64,000 nucleotides of DNA from a bacterium BRH_c32 (GTDB lineage: Bacteria > Bacteroidota > Ignavibacteria > Ignavibacteriales > Melioribacteraceae). This document shows, piece by piece, positions 1 to 10,150 of this stretch. Under the pieces are notes generated by a model. It did no database searches. It was not told the origin of the DNA and worked only from the letters and a program-made list of their open reading frames with translations. The stretch is taken from contig LOEU01000036.1 in the NCBI GenBank assembly GCA_001516025.1, positions 62,001-126,000 of the forward strand. Reading direction: 5' to 3'. Both the position numbers and the translations under genes were made by a program. Positions within the stretch are counted from its first letter, which is position 1, and every line of letters starts with the position of its first letter.

Positions 1-3000
1 TCCATGAGGAACTTCTTGATAATTATCAGGCGGAAGCCAATTTTCATTTTCATTTACAAACGTATCGAAGTATGCCCACGTCTTGCGAGTAATGTGTCTC
101 AAGAACTCTTTTTCCGATTCGCTTAGCATTGACTGCTTTGATTTTAGAGGCAGACTTATCCACCAGTTAACTATCGGTGAAAGTGCCCAAACAAAAAGTA
201 TAGGCAGAGCTATTATAGGTACTGTATAACCCGTAAAATAAAATGCAGCAATTACAGCCGCTACAAATAAAGGTGAGAATAAATTCTTTTTAAATGTATC
301 GGCAAGATTCAGTCTTTGGTTTTTTCCAAAGATATTAGAAGGAGTCCATTCCAATAAACGCGTTTTAGAAAATGTCATTCGCCAAAACACTCTTGAGATT
401 GCATCTAACGCGAATGAAGCTTCAAAGGGAAGATTGATAAACGTAAAAAGTAATTGATATAAATACACTTTACTATTATTTACGAATGCAATAAGATGCT
501 GTCTTAATAATATCTCTTTCTGCTTTTCAAATAGATCAACAATTAATTTGAATATCGCGGGAATGAATATTATTCCGATAACCGAGAAAGTCCAGAATAA
601 CGGATTAGGCGAAAAGAACCAGGCATAAAGGAGCATCAAAACATAAGCCGGTGTAACCAAACTGCGCCTTAAATTATCAAATATTTTCCAACGTGAGAGT
701 TTTGATAAAGGATTTTTTCTTCGCTTACCATTCATACCCGGTACTCTTGGAAGTATCCATCGCCAAATCTGCCAATCGCCTCTTATCCAGCGATGTCTTC
801 TATTTACATCTATATTATAGCAGCATGGGTATTCTTCAAGCAATTGGACATCGCTTAATAAACCCGATCTAACGTGGCAACCCTCAAGAAGATCATGACT
901 AAGAATTTTATTTTCAGGAAATCGGTCTTTAACAATCTTTTGAAAGATATCTATATCATAAATTGCTTTACCAATATAAGAACCCTCGCCAAAGATATCT
1001 TGATATACATCCGAGACGGTTCTTGTATAAGGATCGATACCGGCATTTCCTCCGAATAGTTTTGCGTAGCGCGAGCTAAGTGTGCCCGGGAGACTAATCT
1101 CCACTGCCGGCTGCAAAATTGTATATCCATCGGTTACGCATTCTTTCGATTCATCATACTTTGCTTTATTAAGCGGATGCGCAATAGTGCCAATTAATTG
1201 ATAAGCCGTATCAAGAGGTAGATCAGTATCTGCATCTAATGTTATAATATATTTTGTTGATTTTAATACATCCGTATTACCGACTATTAGAGAAAAACAA
1301 TCCCTCGCTCCGTCCCTTAAATATGAATTTATGTCTTCGAGCTTTCCTCTTTTACGCTCGTAACCCATCCAAAGTTTTTCGGCAGGATTCCATTTCCTCT
1401 GACGGTGGAATAAGTAAAATATATCCTTTCGAATATCTTTATATTTTTCATTGAGTTCATCTATCTTTTCTTTTGCATAAGAAAGAAGCATTTCATCTTC
1501 GGGAAGATGCTCTTTGGAGGAATCTTTATAATCGGTCAATAGAGAAAAGTATAAGTTTTTGCGTCTATTAGCCAAGAATCTGATTTCCAAAGATTCTACA
1601 AGTTCTTTAATTCCATCTTTACTCGTAATCATACTCGGCACTACTACAAGTGTCCTGCTTCTATCGGGAATTTTTTTAGAGTAATCCATTCGAGGCAAAG
1701 AAGTTGGCTTTATTATTAAAGTTGATAACCAATTAATTAATGATACTGCTAATTGACTGACTGCAAAAAATGATATTATCCCTAGTGCTATAAGTGAATA
1801 TTCTTTTATTCCTTCAACGTAACCTTTATGCACTAATGCGGCAGTGAAAAGTGCAGTTAATAAAAATATAGAACCAAAGAACAACGGGAATGGAATTTTA
1901 TTCCCTTTTCGTTTAAGGTAAGAGCTGATAGGAAGTTTTGATTTTACTGCATCTTCGAGTTGATAAATTCCTCTATCAACAAGATAATATCCTACATGAG
2001 AAGTTCTATGAGTTATACCATCTTTATTTTCTGCCTCTCGGGCAAAGGATAATACTTTTTCGGCTATCTGTTCTTCTGATAATTTACTTTTCTTTCCGAG
2101 TTTTTCGATTATATGACGGTAATTATCACGTGTTCCGAAATCCATTTTGTGATATACTTTCATTGGATCTTTTTGGAGAATCTTCTCAACAATACTTTGA
2201 TACTCGACAAAGTCGCGCCAATTAGTGGAGTTTAATAATCTTAGACTACCGATACTATTACTTATCGAGACTTGATCGGCAGCTTGATCTTTATTTCCGA
2301 GACGAACTAATTGAGCAATACTTGAACCCTTCTCGCCGAGGAGCTGCTCAACCCAACTTAACGGGGAAATAATTGAGGGACTTAAACTTTGCAGACGGCG
2401 GGCAAATTCCGAAACAAATGCCGGAGTCAATGGCGGTTCAGATCGAACCATATCGGCAATTACTAAAATTAAATTTTTAGGATCATTTTTTAATACTTCT
2501 ATCAATTGGTTTGACCAAACTGCAGCTAAATTTCTTTCAATTCTTCCTTTAGCAATATGCTCTGCCACTCGGCGCAGATTTTCGATCAACGCCAAACGGA
2601 GCATAATCGGTATCGCCCATAGCTCACCTAATTTTAATGCTGTTACCGATTGATACGCTTGCAGGAAACGATTAAGATTTTCTAAATCCACTCTTCCATC
2701 GCCATGCGAAATAATCTCTTCTGCAATATCATATACACGCGGAAGGTCTTTTGAATTACCGTTTAATAAACTCGGGAGTTCTTTGCTATATCCTTTCGGG
2801 AAATGTTTTTTGCCTATTCGAATCTGATCTTCTATTAAGTAATAGTTATCAAGCAGCCATTCACCTGCGGGAGTAATTAAGTGATTTTCTTTTACAGTTT
2901 CATTTAAAAAGTAATGTACTTCCGATAGGAATGCTTCATTTTTATCGAGTCGATTTAATAATATTTTATTATAAGTCCGCTCCGAAGCCAGCACGTGGGA

Positions 3001-3162
3001 TTTTGCAATTATTCTACCATGTTTTTCCATCTGATCGGCATTGAAAAGTTCGGCACGTAATGGAGCATCCTCTTTCGATGAAAGTGAATTTAAGCTGAAC
3101 TTGTGCATTTGAGACTTCAAACGGGACATTGTGTCGTTTAATTTGGGGCTGAATGCCGGCAT
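1..3162 (-). CDS. Cyclic beta-1,2-glucan synthase (NdvB/ChvB-like), N-terminal part, runs off the window
   Basis: Reverse-strand reading is open from an ATG at 3162 to base 1 (1,054 codons, no stop), so the C-terminus lies outside. The protein begins MPAFSPKLNDTMSRLK. After a long helical region and the family-typical stretch THRTSHVGYYLVDRG come two membrane segments, then a GT84 glycosyltransferase core. The core holds ITLDADTDLPLDTAYQLIG and, further on, an HRWIRGDWQIWRW motif, followed by several more membrane helices. Known family members are about 2,800 residues: the membrane GT makes beta-1,2-glucan from UDP-glucose, and a C-terminal GH94 phosphorylase domain tunes chain length; that part is not visible here. 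The Shine-Dalgarno GGAGG is only 3 nt from this ATG, so the in-frame ATG at 3129 is a possible alternative start. No neighbour shares the function. Confidence 0.9.
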   Translation of the reverse strand, partial: MPAFSPKLNDTMSRLKSQMHKFSLNSLSSKEDAPLRAELFNADQMEKHGRIIAKSHVLASERTYNKILLNRLDKNEAFLSEVHYFLNETVKENHLITPAGEWLLDNYYLIEDQIRIGKKHFPKGYSKELPSLLNGNSKDLPRVYDIAEEIISHGDGRVDLENLNRFLQAYQSVTALKLGELWAIPIMLRLALIENLRRVAEHIAKGRIERNLAAVWSNQLIEVLKNDPKNLILVIADMVRSEPPLTPAFVSEFARRLQSLSPSIISPLSWVEQLLGEKGSSIAQLVRLGNKDQAADQVSISNSIGSLRLLNSTNWRDFVEYQSIVEKILQKDPMKVYHKMDFGTRDNYRHIIEKLGKKSKLSEEQIAEKVLSFAREAENKDGITHRTSHVGYYLVDRGIYQLEDAVKSKLPISSYLKRKGNKIPFPLFFGSIFLLTALFTAALVHKGYVEGIKEYSLIALGIISFFAVSQLAVSLINWLSTLIIKPTSLPRMDYSKKIPDRSRTLVVVPSMITSKDGIKELVESLEIRFLANRRKNLYFSLLTDYKDSSKEHLPEDEMLLSYAKEKIDELNEKYKDIRKDIFYLFHRQRKWNPAEKLWMGYERKRGKLEDINSYLRDGARDCFSLIVGNTDVLKSTKYIITLDADTDLPLDTAYQLIGTIAHPLNKAKYDESKECVTDGYTILQPAVEISLPGTLSSRYAKLFGGNAGIDPYTRTVSDVYQDIFGEGSYIGKAIYDIDIFQKIVKDRFPENKILSHDLLEGCHVRSGLLSDVQLLEEYPCCYNIDVNRRHRWIRGDWQIWRWILPRVPGMNGKRRKNPLSKLSRWKIFDNLRRSLVTPAYVLMLLYAWFFSPNPLFWTFSVIGIIFIPAIFKLIVDLFEKQKEILLRQHLIAFVNNSKVYLYQLLFTFINLPFEASFALDAISRVFWRMTFSKTRLLEWTPSNIFGKNQRLNLADTFKKNLFSPLFVAAVIAAFYFTGYTVPIIALPILFVWALSPIVNWWISLPLKSKQSMLSESEKEFLRHITRKTWAYFDTFVNENENWLPPDNYQEVPHG

Positions 3163-3403
3163 ACTCCTCCAAGAAGTTAATTTTAAAACAAGGTACAGTA
3201 TATAAAACTAAGGATAGATAGCACTTTTATAATCGATATTCAAGCGCATAAACCGTTTAAATGGATTAATAGAAATTACTACAAAATCTATCGTACAGAA
3301 ATTGCATTTTATAATTAAGTATATAAAAAATCGATTAGTCTCTGCTAAATCTTGAATAGTATATATAAGGGTTGAGATTTGGCGGTTAAGTATTTAATAA
3401 AAC

Positions 3404-3468
3404 AAAATGATGTTTCATATTCAGTATAAGACTTAATAGGTCCCATTGTCAATATAAAACATCATTTT
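3404..3468 (-). terminator. 12-bp perfect inverted repeat with 41-nt loop; possible terminator of the HAD gene
   Basis: The 368-base gap 3163-3530 holds one clear structure. AAAATGATGTTT at 3404-3415 is perfectly complementary to 3457-3468, and after one mismatch four more pairs (ATAT) extend it inwards. Read on the minus strand the second arm is followed by a T-rich tract (TTTTGTTTTATT), which suits a terminator downstream of the HAD gene. The long loop is atypical, so a protein-binding site is an alternative. Nothing else recognisable lies in this gap. Confidence 0.4.
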
Positions 3469-3530
3469 ATGTTTATCGAGAAATTAAATTACTTAGCCCA
3501 TTAATGCGAACTAATGCCTGTAAAAATATA

Positions 3531-4178
3531 TTATTTTTCGGATTTATTATCGTTACTAGGGAAATCGGGATTGAGGATCCCTTTTTCCTTAAATTGTTCG
3601 ACTAAATTATCGTATCCTTTGAACTGTATAGCGTCCCACCGCATTTTACGTGCACCTTCGGCATAATCGGCGATATCATCTATAAAGATATGCTCTTCGG
3701 CTGGTAAATTAGTATATTCCATTACTGCTTGATATATTTTTTCTTCTGGTTTTACTGCACCGACTTCGTGAGATAAAATTAATTTATCGAAATTTTCTAA
3801 AAATTTATAATGCCCCCATCCATACTCTCTATGGATTTCGTTGGTGTTAGAAAGCAGGACAAGTTTATATCTCATTTTTAATTCGGGCAGGAGTGAAGTT
3901 ACTTTCCTATCCTCTTTAAATACAGATGAATAAGCGATACAAAATTCTTCATCGCTTAATTTTTCACCCGTCCATCTATGAATGGCATCGAGAAATTCTC
4001 TGCGGGAAACTCCACCTCTTTCAAAACTTCTATGCACATCATAATATTCGTTATATAGTGCTTCAAATTTTTTTCCTAGACCTTCTTCGACAAAATCCAA
4101 TTTTGCTAGAAGCAGGGAATAATTAAAAGGGATTAAAACATTCCCGAGATCAAAAACAATAACAGAGTATTTTTTCAT
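3531..4178 (-). CDS. HAD-family phosphatase, YihX-like
   Basis: The 215-residue protein shows the four HAD motifs: FDLGNVL (nucleophile Asp10), LLSNTN (Ser110), VKPE (Lys143) and IDDIAD (Asp167/168). The DLGNV form of motif I, without the usual second Asp, and the SNTN motif match the YihX group, whose E. coli member dephosphorylates alpha-glucose-1-phosphate. Substrate here is inferred, not shown. It is likely cytosolic, since no signal peptide is visible. It lies 33 bp behind the RND permease gene on the same strand and may be the last gene of that operon, though no functional link is evident. The C-terminal tail (PDFPSNDNKSEK) is polar and probably disordered. Confidence 0.82.
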   Translation of the reverse strand: MKKYSVIVFDLGNVLIPFNYSLLLAKLDFVEEGLGKKFEALYNEYYDVHRSFERGGVSRREFLDAIHRWTGEKLSDEEFCIAYSSVFKEDRKVTSLLPELKMRYKLVLLSNTNEIHREYGWGHYKFLENFDKLILSHEVGAVKPEEKIYQAVMEYTNLPAEEHIFIDDIADYAEGARKMRWDAIQFKGYDNLVEQFKEKGILNPDFPSNDNKSEK

Positions 4179-4211
4179 AATTTTTATAATAATTAGTTGA
4201 TAAAATTAATA

Positions 4212-7200
4212 TTAATCAGAAGCTAAACTCGGGTTTTTCTTTTTGAGTAATCCCGATACTTTACCAAATAATTTAGGAATGCGCTCTCTATATTCTTCCA
4301 CCTTTGTATAAACAACCGGTACAACAATAAGAGTAAGGAATAACGAACTCGTTAATCCGCCAATCAACACCCAAGCTAAACCAGTTTTCCATTCTGAACC
4401 GGAACTCGTGGATAATGCAATTGGCATCATACCGAAAATCATCGTTAGAGTTGTCATAAAAATTGGTCTTACTCTCATACGAGCTGCATCAATCAAAGAA
4501 TCTTTAACCGACTCTCCTTGACCTCTCATATAATTTGTTCTATCGACAAGAAGGATCGCATTTTTGCCTACAAGTCCCACAAGCATAATCATACCGAGAA
4601 TTGTAAATACGTTTAGTGATTTCATAGTCAAAGCCAATGCCAGTAATCCACCCACAATAGCAAGCGGAATAGAGAAGAGCACCACAAACGGATAAACAAA
4701 TGAATCATACAAAGCTACCATTACAAGATAAGAAAATAAAACGGCAGCTATCATCGCAAGACCGAGATCACCGAATGCTTCTTTCTGATTCTTCACATCA
4801 CCGCCGAAAGAATATGTTGTTTCATTCGGAAGTTTTACTTCCTTCATTTTATCGGTAAATTCCTGAGAAATAGTTCCCGTTGGTCTTCCGATTACTTGTG
4901 AGAAAACTGTAACAGCCGCATTTCTATTTTGTCTTTGAAGATTTGATGGTCCGGTGGCTCTAGAAATATCTGCAAATTGTTTAAGATAAATCTGCTGTCC
5001 TTTTTTATTTGTAAAAGATAAATTGCCAAGATCCTCGGTAGCCGATCTATTAAATTCATCCAATTGAACACGCAATGTATATTCTGTATTACCTTCGCGG
5101 AATTTAGAATCATCATCTCCGGTAAGAGCGACACGAAGCGCACCACCAACTTCCGCAAGAGAAAGTCCAAATGAATTTAATTTCTGGCGGTCAATTTCGA
5201 TTTTTGTTTCCGGTTTACCTTGTTCGGAAGATAGTCGAACATCGGTCGTTCCCGGAACTTTTGTTAATACTTTTTTAATTATATCCGCAGCTTTATAAAC
5301 GCTATCCACATTAGTGCCGTTTACTAATAATTGAATCGGAGTTTGATTAGCAACTCCAAATATACCGATCGGATTATAACGTGCCTCCACACCGGGTATT
5401 TGCATTGCTTTAGCTTTTATCTCCTGACCGATTTCATCTGTACTTTTTTCTCTCTGATTTTTTGGAACGAGAGTAACGTTAATCTCCGATGAATTATTAG
5501 AAGCAAATCCTATAAGACCTTCGCTCGAAGCGCCTGCATTTACAAATACTCTTTCTACACCCGGAGTTTTTAGGATCATATTCTCAACTTCTTGAGAGAT
5601 TCTGTTTGTTTCTTCAATCTTAGTTCCCGGAGGGAGTTTTAACGTTACTGCAAATTCACCTCTATCGGCAACTGCCATAAATTCACCGCCAATAAATCCG
5701 AACGGAATCAACGCTACCGAAGAAACGAATATTAATATTGTCGCTATAAATACTTTAGCTTTATTTGAAAAGCTCCAATTAAGAAGAGCAACATAATGCT
5801 CCGTAAAATTCTTAAATTTCGCTTCGAACCAAATTGCGAATTTTCCTAATAAAGTTCTATTTGTTAATCTTTCCACTTTAGCAAAACGGGATGCCAGCAT
5901 GGGAGTAATAGTAAATGAAACGAATAAACTAAGGAGTGTGGAGACCACGACCACAATAGAGAACTGTCTCATAATATTTCCGATAATACCGCTCGTAAGC
6001 GATAAAGGGAAAAATACTGATACATCCACCAATGTAATAGCGAGTGCCGCAAAGCCGATTTCATTTCTTCCTCTTAATGCGGCAGTCCTTTTCTCTTCCC
6101 CTTTTTCGAGATGATGATAAATATTCTCCAATACCACAATCGAATCATCTACAAGGATACCGACCACTAATGATAAGGCAAGAAGCGTCATCAAGTTGAG
6201 TGTAAAATCCAATGCCCACATTGCCATAAATGTTGTGATAAGTGATGATGGAATTGCGACCAAAACAATTACAGAGTTTCTGATACTATGCAAGAATAGA
6301 AGCATAACTAAAGCAACAAGAACTACTGCAATAGCTAAATCGAACTTAACCGCATTCGCAGCATCTATCGTATATATAGAGCCATCTTGAGCAATCGTAT
6401 ATTTAAATCCATAATCCGCAAATGTGGTTTCGAGTTCAGCTAATTTTAATTTTACCAATTTACTTACGTCCACAGCATTAGCATCGGTCTGCTTTAATAC
6501 GTTTATCGCAATTGTACTTTTCCCATCTATACGCGAAATATTAGTTACATCTTTCGTTCCATCTTCGATTTCTGCCACATCAGAGAGTTTAATCTCGCCA
6601 CCGGTTTTAGAAGTGCCAATAGCAAGATTTCTTATTTGCTCCAAACTTGAGAACTTACCGGCAATCCTAACTATATATTGTTCATCGGTATCTTTAATTT
6701 TTCCTGTCGGGAAATCAAGATTAGAATTTTTTATTGTCTGAGTTACCTGCATAATTGATAAGCCATAAGCTTTCAATTTTTCCATATCGAGATTTACTTT
6801 TATCTCTCTTTCGTTACCGCCGATTAAAGCAATCTGTCCCACGCCCGCTACTTTTGATAACTCCGGTTTTACTTTATCTTTAACAAACTGGTAAAGTTCT
6901 TTATCCGATAAACTACCCGATACACCCATACGAATAACGGGAATTTCATCCAACGCAATTTTAGAAACTACGGGGGACTTTACTCCATCAGGCAACGACG
7001 AAAATATTTCATTTACTTTTCTTTGAGCATCCTGTAAGGATAGATCTACTTTTGCAGATTGAAGTAATTCAATTGTTACAAAAGAAACGCCTTCCATAGA
7101 TGTACTTTTTATTTCGCTTACTTTATCCAATCCCGAAACTGCATCTTCGAGCGGTTTTGATACTCCGGTTTCCACTTCGTTCGGGGACGCACCCGGATAT

Positions 7201-7349
7201 ACAGTTGTAATTGTAATTACTGCCGGACTAAACTTAGGGAGCAATTCATATTTCAATTTCTGAAAACTGAATAGGCCCAAGATTATAAACGCCGCAAAGA
7301 TTACAATTATAAGAGATGGTCTTTTTATTGATAATTCGGTTAATGTCAT
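4212..7349 (-). CDS. RND efflux transporter permease (HAE1/AcrB type)
   Basis: This 1,045-residue inner-membrane pump subunit has the usual RND length and layout. A first helix (SLIIVIFAAFIILGLFSF) is followed by a large periplasmic loop, a six-helix bundle, a second loop starting near the middle and a second helix bundle. The TM4 proton-relay Asp pair is visible in VVGILVDDSIVVLENIYH. These proteins export drugs, lipids or other hydrophobic compounds using the proton gradient, with an adaptor and a TolC channel. Both partners are directly upstream (adaptor 10 bp away), forming a complete tripartite operon. The substrate cannot be read from sequence. There is no frameshift or missing domain. 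Confidence 0.95.
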   Translation of the reverse strand: MTLTELSIKRPSLIIVIFAAFIILGLFSFQKLKYELLPKFSPAVITITTVYPGASPNEVETGVSKPLEDAVSGLDKVSEIKSTSMEGVSFVTIELLQSAKVDLSLQDAQRKVNEIFSSLPDGVKSPVVSKIALDEIPVIRMGVSGSLSDKELYQFVKDKVKPELSKVAGVGQIALIGGNEREIKVNLDMEKLKAYGLSIMQVTQTIKNSNLDFPTGKIKDTDEQYIVRIAGKFSSLEQIRNLAIGTSKTGGEIKLSDVAEIEDGTKDVTNISRIDGKSTIAINVLKQTDANAVDVSKLVKLKLAELETTFADYGFKYTIAQDGSIYTIDAANAVKFDLAIAVVLVALVMLLFLHSIRNSVIVLVAIPSSLITTFMAMWALDFTLNLMTLLALSLVVGILVDDSIVVLENIYHHLEKGEEKRTAALRGRNEIGFAALAITLVDVSVFFPLSLTSGIIGNIMRQFSIVVVVSTLLSLFVSFTITPMLASRFAKVERLTNRTLLGKFAIWFEAKFKNFTEHYVALLNWSFSNKAKVFIATILIFVSSVALIPFGFIGGEFMAVADRGEFAVTLKLPPGTKIEETNRISQEVENMILKTPGVERVFVNAGASSEGLIGFASNNSSEINVTLVPKNQREKSTDEIGQEIKAKAMQIPGVEARYNPIGIFGVANQTPIQLLVNGTNVDSVYKAADIIKKVLTKVPGTTDVRLSSEQGKPETKIEIDRQKLNSFGLSLAEVGGALRVALTGDDDSKFREGNTEYTLRVQLDEFNRSATEDLGNLSFTNKKGQQIYLKQFADISRATGPSNLQRQNRNAAVTVFSQVIGRPTGTISQEFTDKMKEVKLPNETTYSFGGDVKNQKEAFGDLGLAMIAAVLFSYLVMVALYDSFVYPFVVLFSIPLAIVGGLLALALTMKSLNVFTILGMIMLVGLVGKNAILLVDRTNYMRGQGESVKDSLIDAARMRVRPIFMTTLTMIFGMMPIALSTSSGSEWKTGLAWVLIGGLTSSLFLTLIVVPVVYTKVEEYRERIPKLFGKVSGLLKKKNPSLASD

Positions 7350-7359
7350 TTTTTTATCC

Positions 7360-8409
7360 CTAATTAACTATCTTAACTTTTGCGTTCTCTTCGAGATTAG
7401 TTTGACCGCTTACTACCACCTGTTCGCCGGAGGTCAAACCTTCTAATACTTCCACTCTTACACCTGCTTCTTTACCTAAAACTAATTTTCTTAATTTCGC
7501 GACCCCATTTTCTATCACATATACTTCAGGCTCTTTTACGCTTCCGATCAATGCTTCACGTGGGATAGTCAATGAACCTTCTTTAGCAGCAGTAGAAAAA
7601 TTAACTTTTGCGAACATACCTGCTTTTAATTTCTCTGCTCCATTATTATATACTGCCACTTCAATTGGATATGTATGCACTTCATCTGCTTTGGAACTGA
7701 TAGTTTCTATTCTTCCTTCAAATACAGTTCCCGGGAATACATCCGTAGTTACTTTTACTCTATTGCCCGGTTTAATTTTGAATACATCCTGCTCGGACAC
7801 GTTTACTTTTACTTTTATTTTCGATATATCCACAACGTTTGCAATTACCACTCCCGGGTTTACCATTGTCCCGATATCGACATTACGAGCTGTAACATAT
7901 CCTGAAATCGGGGTAGTGATCTTAGTATCGCTTAATTGTTTCTTAGCGACAATATATTGTGATTCTGCATTCGCTAATTGTAGCTTAACATTATCTAACT
8001 GGGCATCTGTGGCAGAACCTTGTTTTAAAAGTACTGTATATCTTTCGAAGTCTTTTTTCGATTTTTCAAAATTTGCTTCGGCGCTCATAAACGCTGCTCT
8101 CTTTAACTCGTCATCTACTTGAATTAAAACTGCGCCAGCTTGCTTATAATCACCAACCTGAGTATTAACGGCAACTACTTTACCTTGAGTTTCCGATACA
8201 ATATTCACATCCTTATCCGCATTGACCGTGCCGATAAGAGAAATATCTTCATTAAGTGTACTGCTTGTAACGGGCTGAACAGATACATAAAAAACATCTA
8301 TTTCTTTTGGTGCTGCCTTTGCCTGCATTTTTGATTTATTGTAAAATAGTACCCCAACTATTACGACAACTATCAATACAGGGATTGAATATAGCTTTAG
8401 TTTTTTCAT
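7360..8409 (-). CDS. RND efflux periplasmic adaptor (membrane fusion protein)
   Basis: The 349-residue protein begins with a single N-terminal membrane anchor (LYSIPVLIVVVIVGVLFY). It continues with a split lipoyl domain (EGKV-like segment SETQGKVVAVNTQVGDYK near residue 90 and TTPISGYVTARNVDIGTMV near 165) around a short coiled hairpin. A beta-barrel domain and the membrane-proximal domain (LTIPREALIG, LEGLTSGEQVVVSGQTNL) follow. It bridges the TolC channel and the RND permease in the periplasm. Gene order tolC, adaptor, permease with gaps of 25 and 10 bp argues for one transcript and fixed stoichiometry. Confidence 0.94.
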   Translation of the reverse strand: MKKLKLYSIPVLIVVVIVGVLFYNKSKMQAKAAPKEIDVFYVSVQPVTSSTLNEDISLIGTVNADKDVNIVSETQGKVVAVNTQVGDYKQAGAVLIQVDDELKRAAFMSAEANFEKSKKDFERYTVLLKQGSATDAQLDNVKLQLANAESQYIVAKKQLSDTKITTPISGYVTARNVDIGTMVNPGVVIANVVDISKIKVKVNVSEQDVFKIKPGNRVKVTTDVFPGTVFEGRIETISSKADEVHTYPIEVAVYNNGAEKLKAGMFAKVNFSTAAKEGSLTIPREALIGSVKEPEVYVIENGVAKLRKLVLGKEAGVRVEVLEGLTSGEQVVVSGQTNLEENAKVKIVN

Positions 8410-8434
8410 TTATTTTTCCCTTTTTTAAAATCTT

Positions 8435-9748
8435 TTATTCTTTGCCTAATGCTTTCTTTAGACGAGCTTTTGATAATTCAAAATCGACTAAAGAATTTGT
8501 ATAATTAATTTTTGCCGACAGAAGTGAAACTTCTGCATCGATTGTCTCCGAACTAAGTGCAGTGCCCCCTTTAAAACGCTCCGAAGTAACTCTCATATTT
8601 TCTTCTGCCTGCTTAACAGTTAATTCTGAAAGTTCGATTCTTCTTTTTAATTGATTGACCAATAGAAAATATTGATTAACTTCCAAAGAGACGCCATCTT
8701 TAATTATTCCGAGAGCATCTACACCTTGAGCCAATTGAGCTTTTGCCTGCTCAGTCTGATGTGCAGTCGTTAGCCAATCCCAAATATTCATACTTAGATT
8801 AACTCCCACATCCCATGTAGAATTAAATTTATCTTCGGCAGGAACGATTCTTTGATTAGGACGGCTATAATATAAATTACCCGATGCGCTAATCTGCGGA
8901 TACCACCCTGCTTTTGCAGCCGTTACTCCATATTCGGCGGCTTTTACTCTTAATTTTGCTGCTTTTACTTCCGGTCTATCTTCTACTGCTGCATCCACTA
9001 ATGAATTTAATTCCCCAAAATCTGCTTCACTTCTCTTTACCTCAGAGGCTATTTCGATCTCCGTAGTAAGCGGTATGCTTAATACATTATTGAGTCCGAT
9101 CATTGCTAGTCTAACATTATTAGAAGCATCTAACTGTTTTAATTGAGCATCTGATAGCTGCACTTCCAATTTTAATTTATCGTTTTGAGTAAGGAGACCT
9201 GCATTTAGTAAATTAGTCGCATCAGTTACGTGCGCTTTAATCATATCCAGGTTTTCATCGATTACTTTTTTCATCTGCTCTGCTTTGAAAAGATTCCAAT
9301 AAGCATTCTGAATATTATAAATAAGATCGGATTGATCCTTTTGAAAATCTTCTTTCGATGCCTCATAATTTTTATCGGCAATTTTTGTACTGCTTAATAA
9401 TCTAAATCCCGTAAATAAGGGTTGAGATACGCTTAATTGTGTTGTATAATTATCTAATATAGATGGAGAAACAACAAAATTTCCGAATGGAGTATTAATT
9501 TCAAACGGATCGACTTCGCTTAATCTTCTATAACCAGCATTAAGCTTTACAGCAGGCAGAAGTCCTGCAAATACTTCTTTTGAGCGCGCTTCGGCGGCAA
9601 CTACTTTCATAGAAGATGCATCCAAAGTCTTGCTATTTTTCAACCCCGTCTGAATCGCGTCCTCTACGGTCATCTTAATTCTTTCTTGTGCATTCCCTAT
9701 TGAAGATAGCGCAATCAGCAACCCGATTATCAAAAATGATTTTTTCAT
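8435..9748 (-). CDS. TolC-family outer-membrane efflux channel
   Basis: 437 residues with a signal peptide (SFLIIGLLIALSSIGNAQ) and the two internally repeated halves of an outer-membrane efflux protein. Long amphipathic coiled helices rich in Ala, Glu and Lys (for example KAAKLRVKAAEYGVTAAKAG) alternate with short beta-hairpin segments. TolC trimers form the outer-membrane duct for the RND pump encoded just downstream. It starts 24 bp after the receiver-domain gene, so all four genes are probably cotranscribed. Length is normal for the family. Confidence 0.93.
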   Translation of the reverse strand: MKKSFLIIGLLIALSSIGNAQERIKMTVEDAIQTGLKNSKTLDASSMKVVAAEARSKEVFAGLLPAVKLNAGYRRLSEVDPFEINTPFGNFVVSPSILDNYTTQLSVSQPLFTGFRLLSSTKIADKNYEASKEDFQKDQSDLIYNIQNAYWNLFKAEQMKKVIDENLDMIKAHVTDATNLLNAGLLTQNDKLKLEVQLSDAQLKQLDASNNVRLAMIGLNNVLSIPLTTEIEIASEVKRSEADFGELNSLVDAAVEDRPEVKAAKLRVKAAEYGVTAAKAGWYPQISASGNLYYSRPNQRIVPAEDKFNSTWDVGVNLSMNIWDWLTTAHQTEQAKAQLAQGVDALGIIKDGVSLEVNQYFLLVNQLKRRIELSELTVKQAEENMRVTSERFKGGTALSSETIDAEVSLLSAKINYTNSLVDFELSKARLKKALGKE

Positions 9749-9772
9749 TATCTGACTTATTCCTTGTTTATT

Positions 9773-10150
9773 TTAATTTCTATTTGTAGTTGTTTCTAAA
9801 TTCTCTTTTAATACGGAGAATACTTTTTCAAATTCATTTGTTTTATCAAAAAAATAATCAGCACCGATAGAGCAGCATTTTAAATTAATTCCCCCGATCG
9901 GATAATTTGTAAGAACGATAACCGTAGTGTTATATTTTTTCTCTTTGATTAATTTGAGTAAATCAATTCCATTTCCGTCCGGCAATTGTATATCGAGGAT
10001 TAAATAATCGGGGATCTCTTCATTAATTTTTCGCAGGCCATCGCTTAATAATTCTGCCTCCCAAAGAATTGTTATCTCCGGGTATTGATCTATTTTCTCT
10101 TTTATTCGGTCTTTTATAATTGTGGAATCTTCCACTATTGCAACATTCAT
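9773..10150 (-). CDS. Stand-alone response-regulator receiver domain
   Basis: 125 residues make up one CheY-like receiver and nothing else. The acidic patch is in VEDS, phospho-acceptor Asp53 in YLILDIQLPDGNG, the switch Thr81 in VIVLTN and the conserved Lys103 in FFDKTNEF. There is no output domain. It is the first gene of the tolC/adaptor/permease operon, so it may relay a signal to, or be controlled together with, the pump; this is inference. No Shine-Dalgarno sequence is visible. Upstream (minus strand) TTG at 10213-10211 and TACGTTTA at 10190-10183, 20 nt apart, resemble an FCB-type -33/-7 promoter. Confidence 0.85.
   Translation of the reverse strand: MNVAIVEDSTIIKDRIKEKIDQYPEITILWEAELLSDGLRKINEEIPDYLILDIQLPDGNGIDLLKLIKEKKYNTTVIVLTNYPIGGINLKCCSIGADYFFDKTNEFEKVFSVLKENLETTTNRN

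Noticed and set aside
7691-8122. 143-codon plus-strand open frame
   Set aside because: It is antisense to the RND adaptor gene, a shadow of that well-conserved reading frame.
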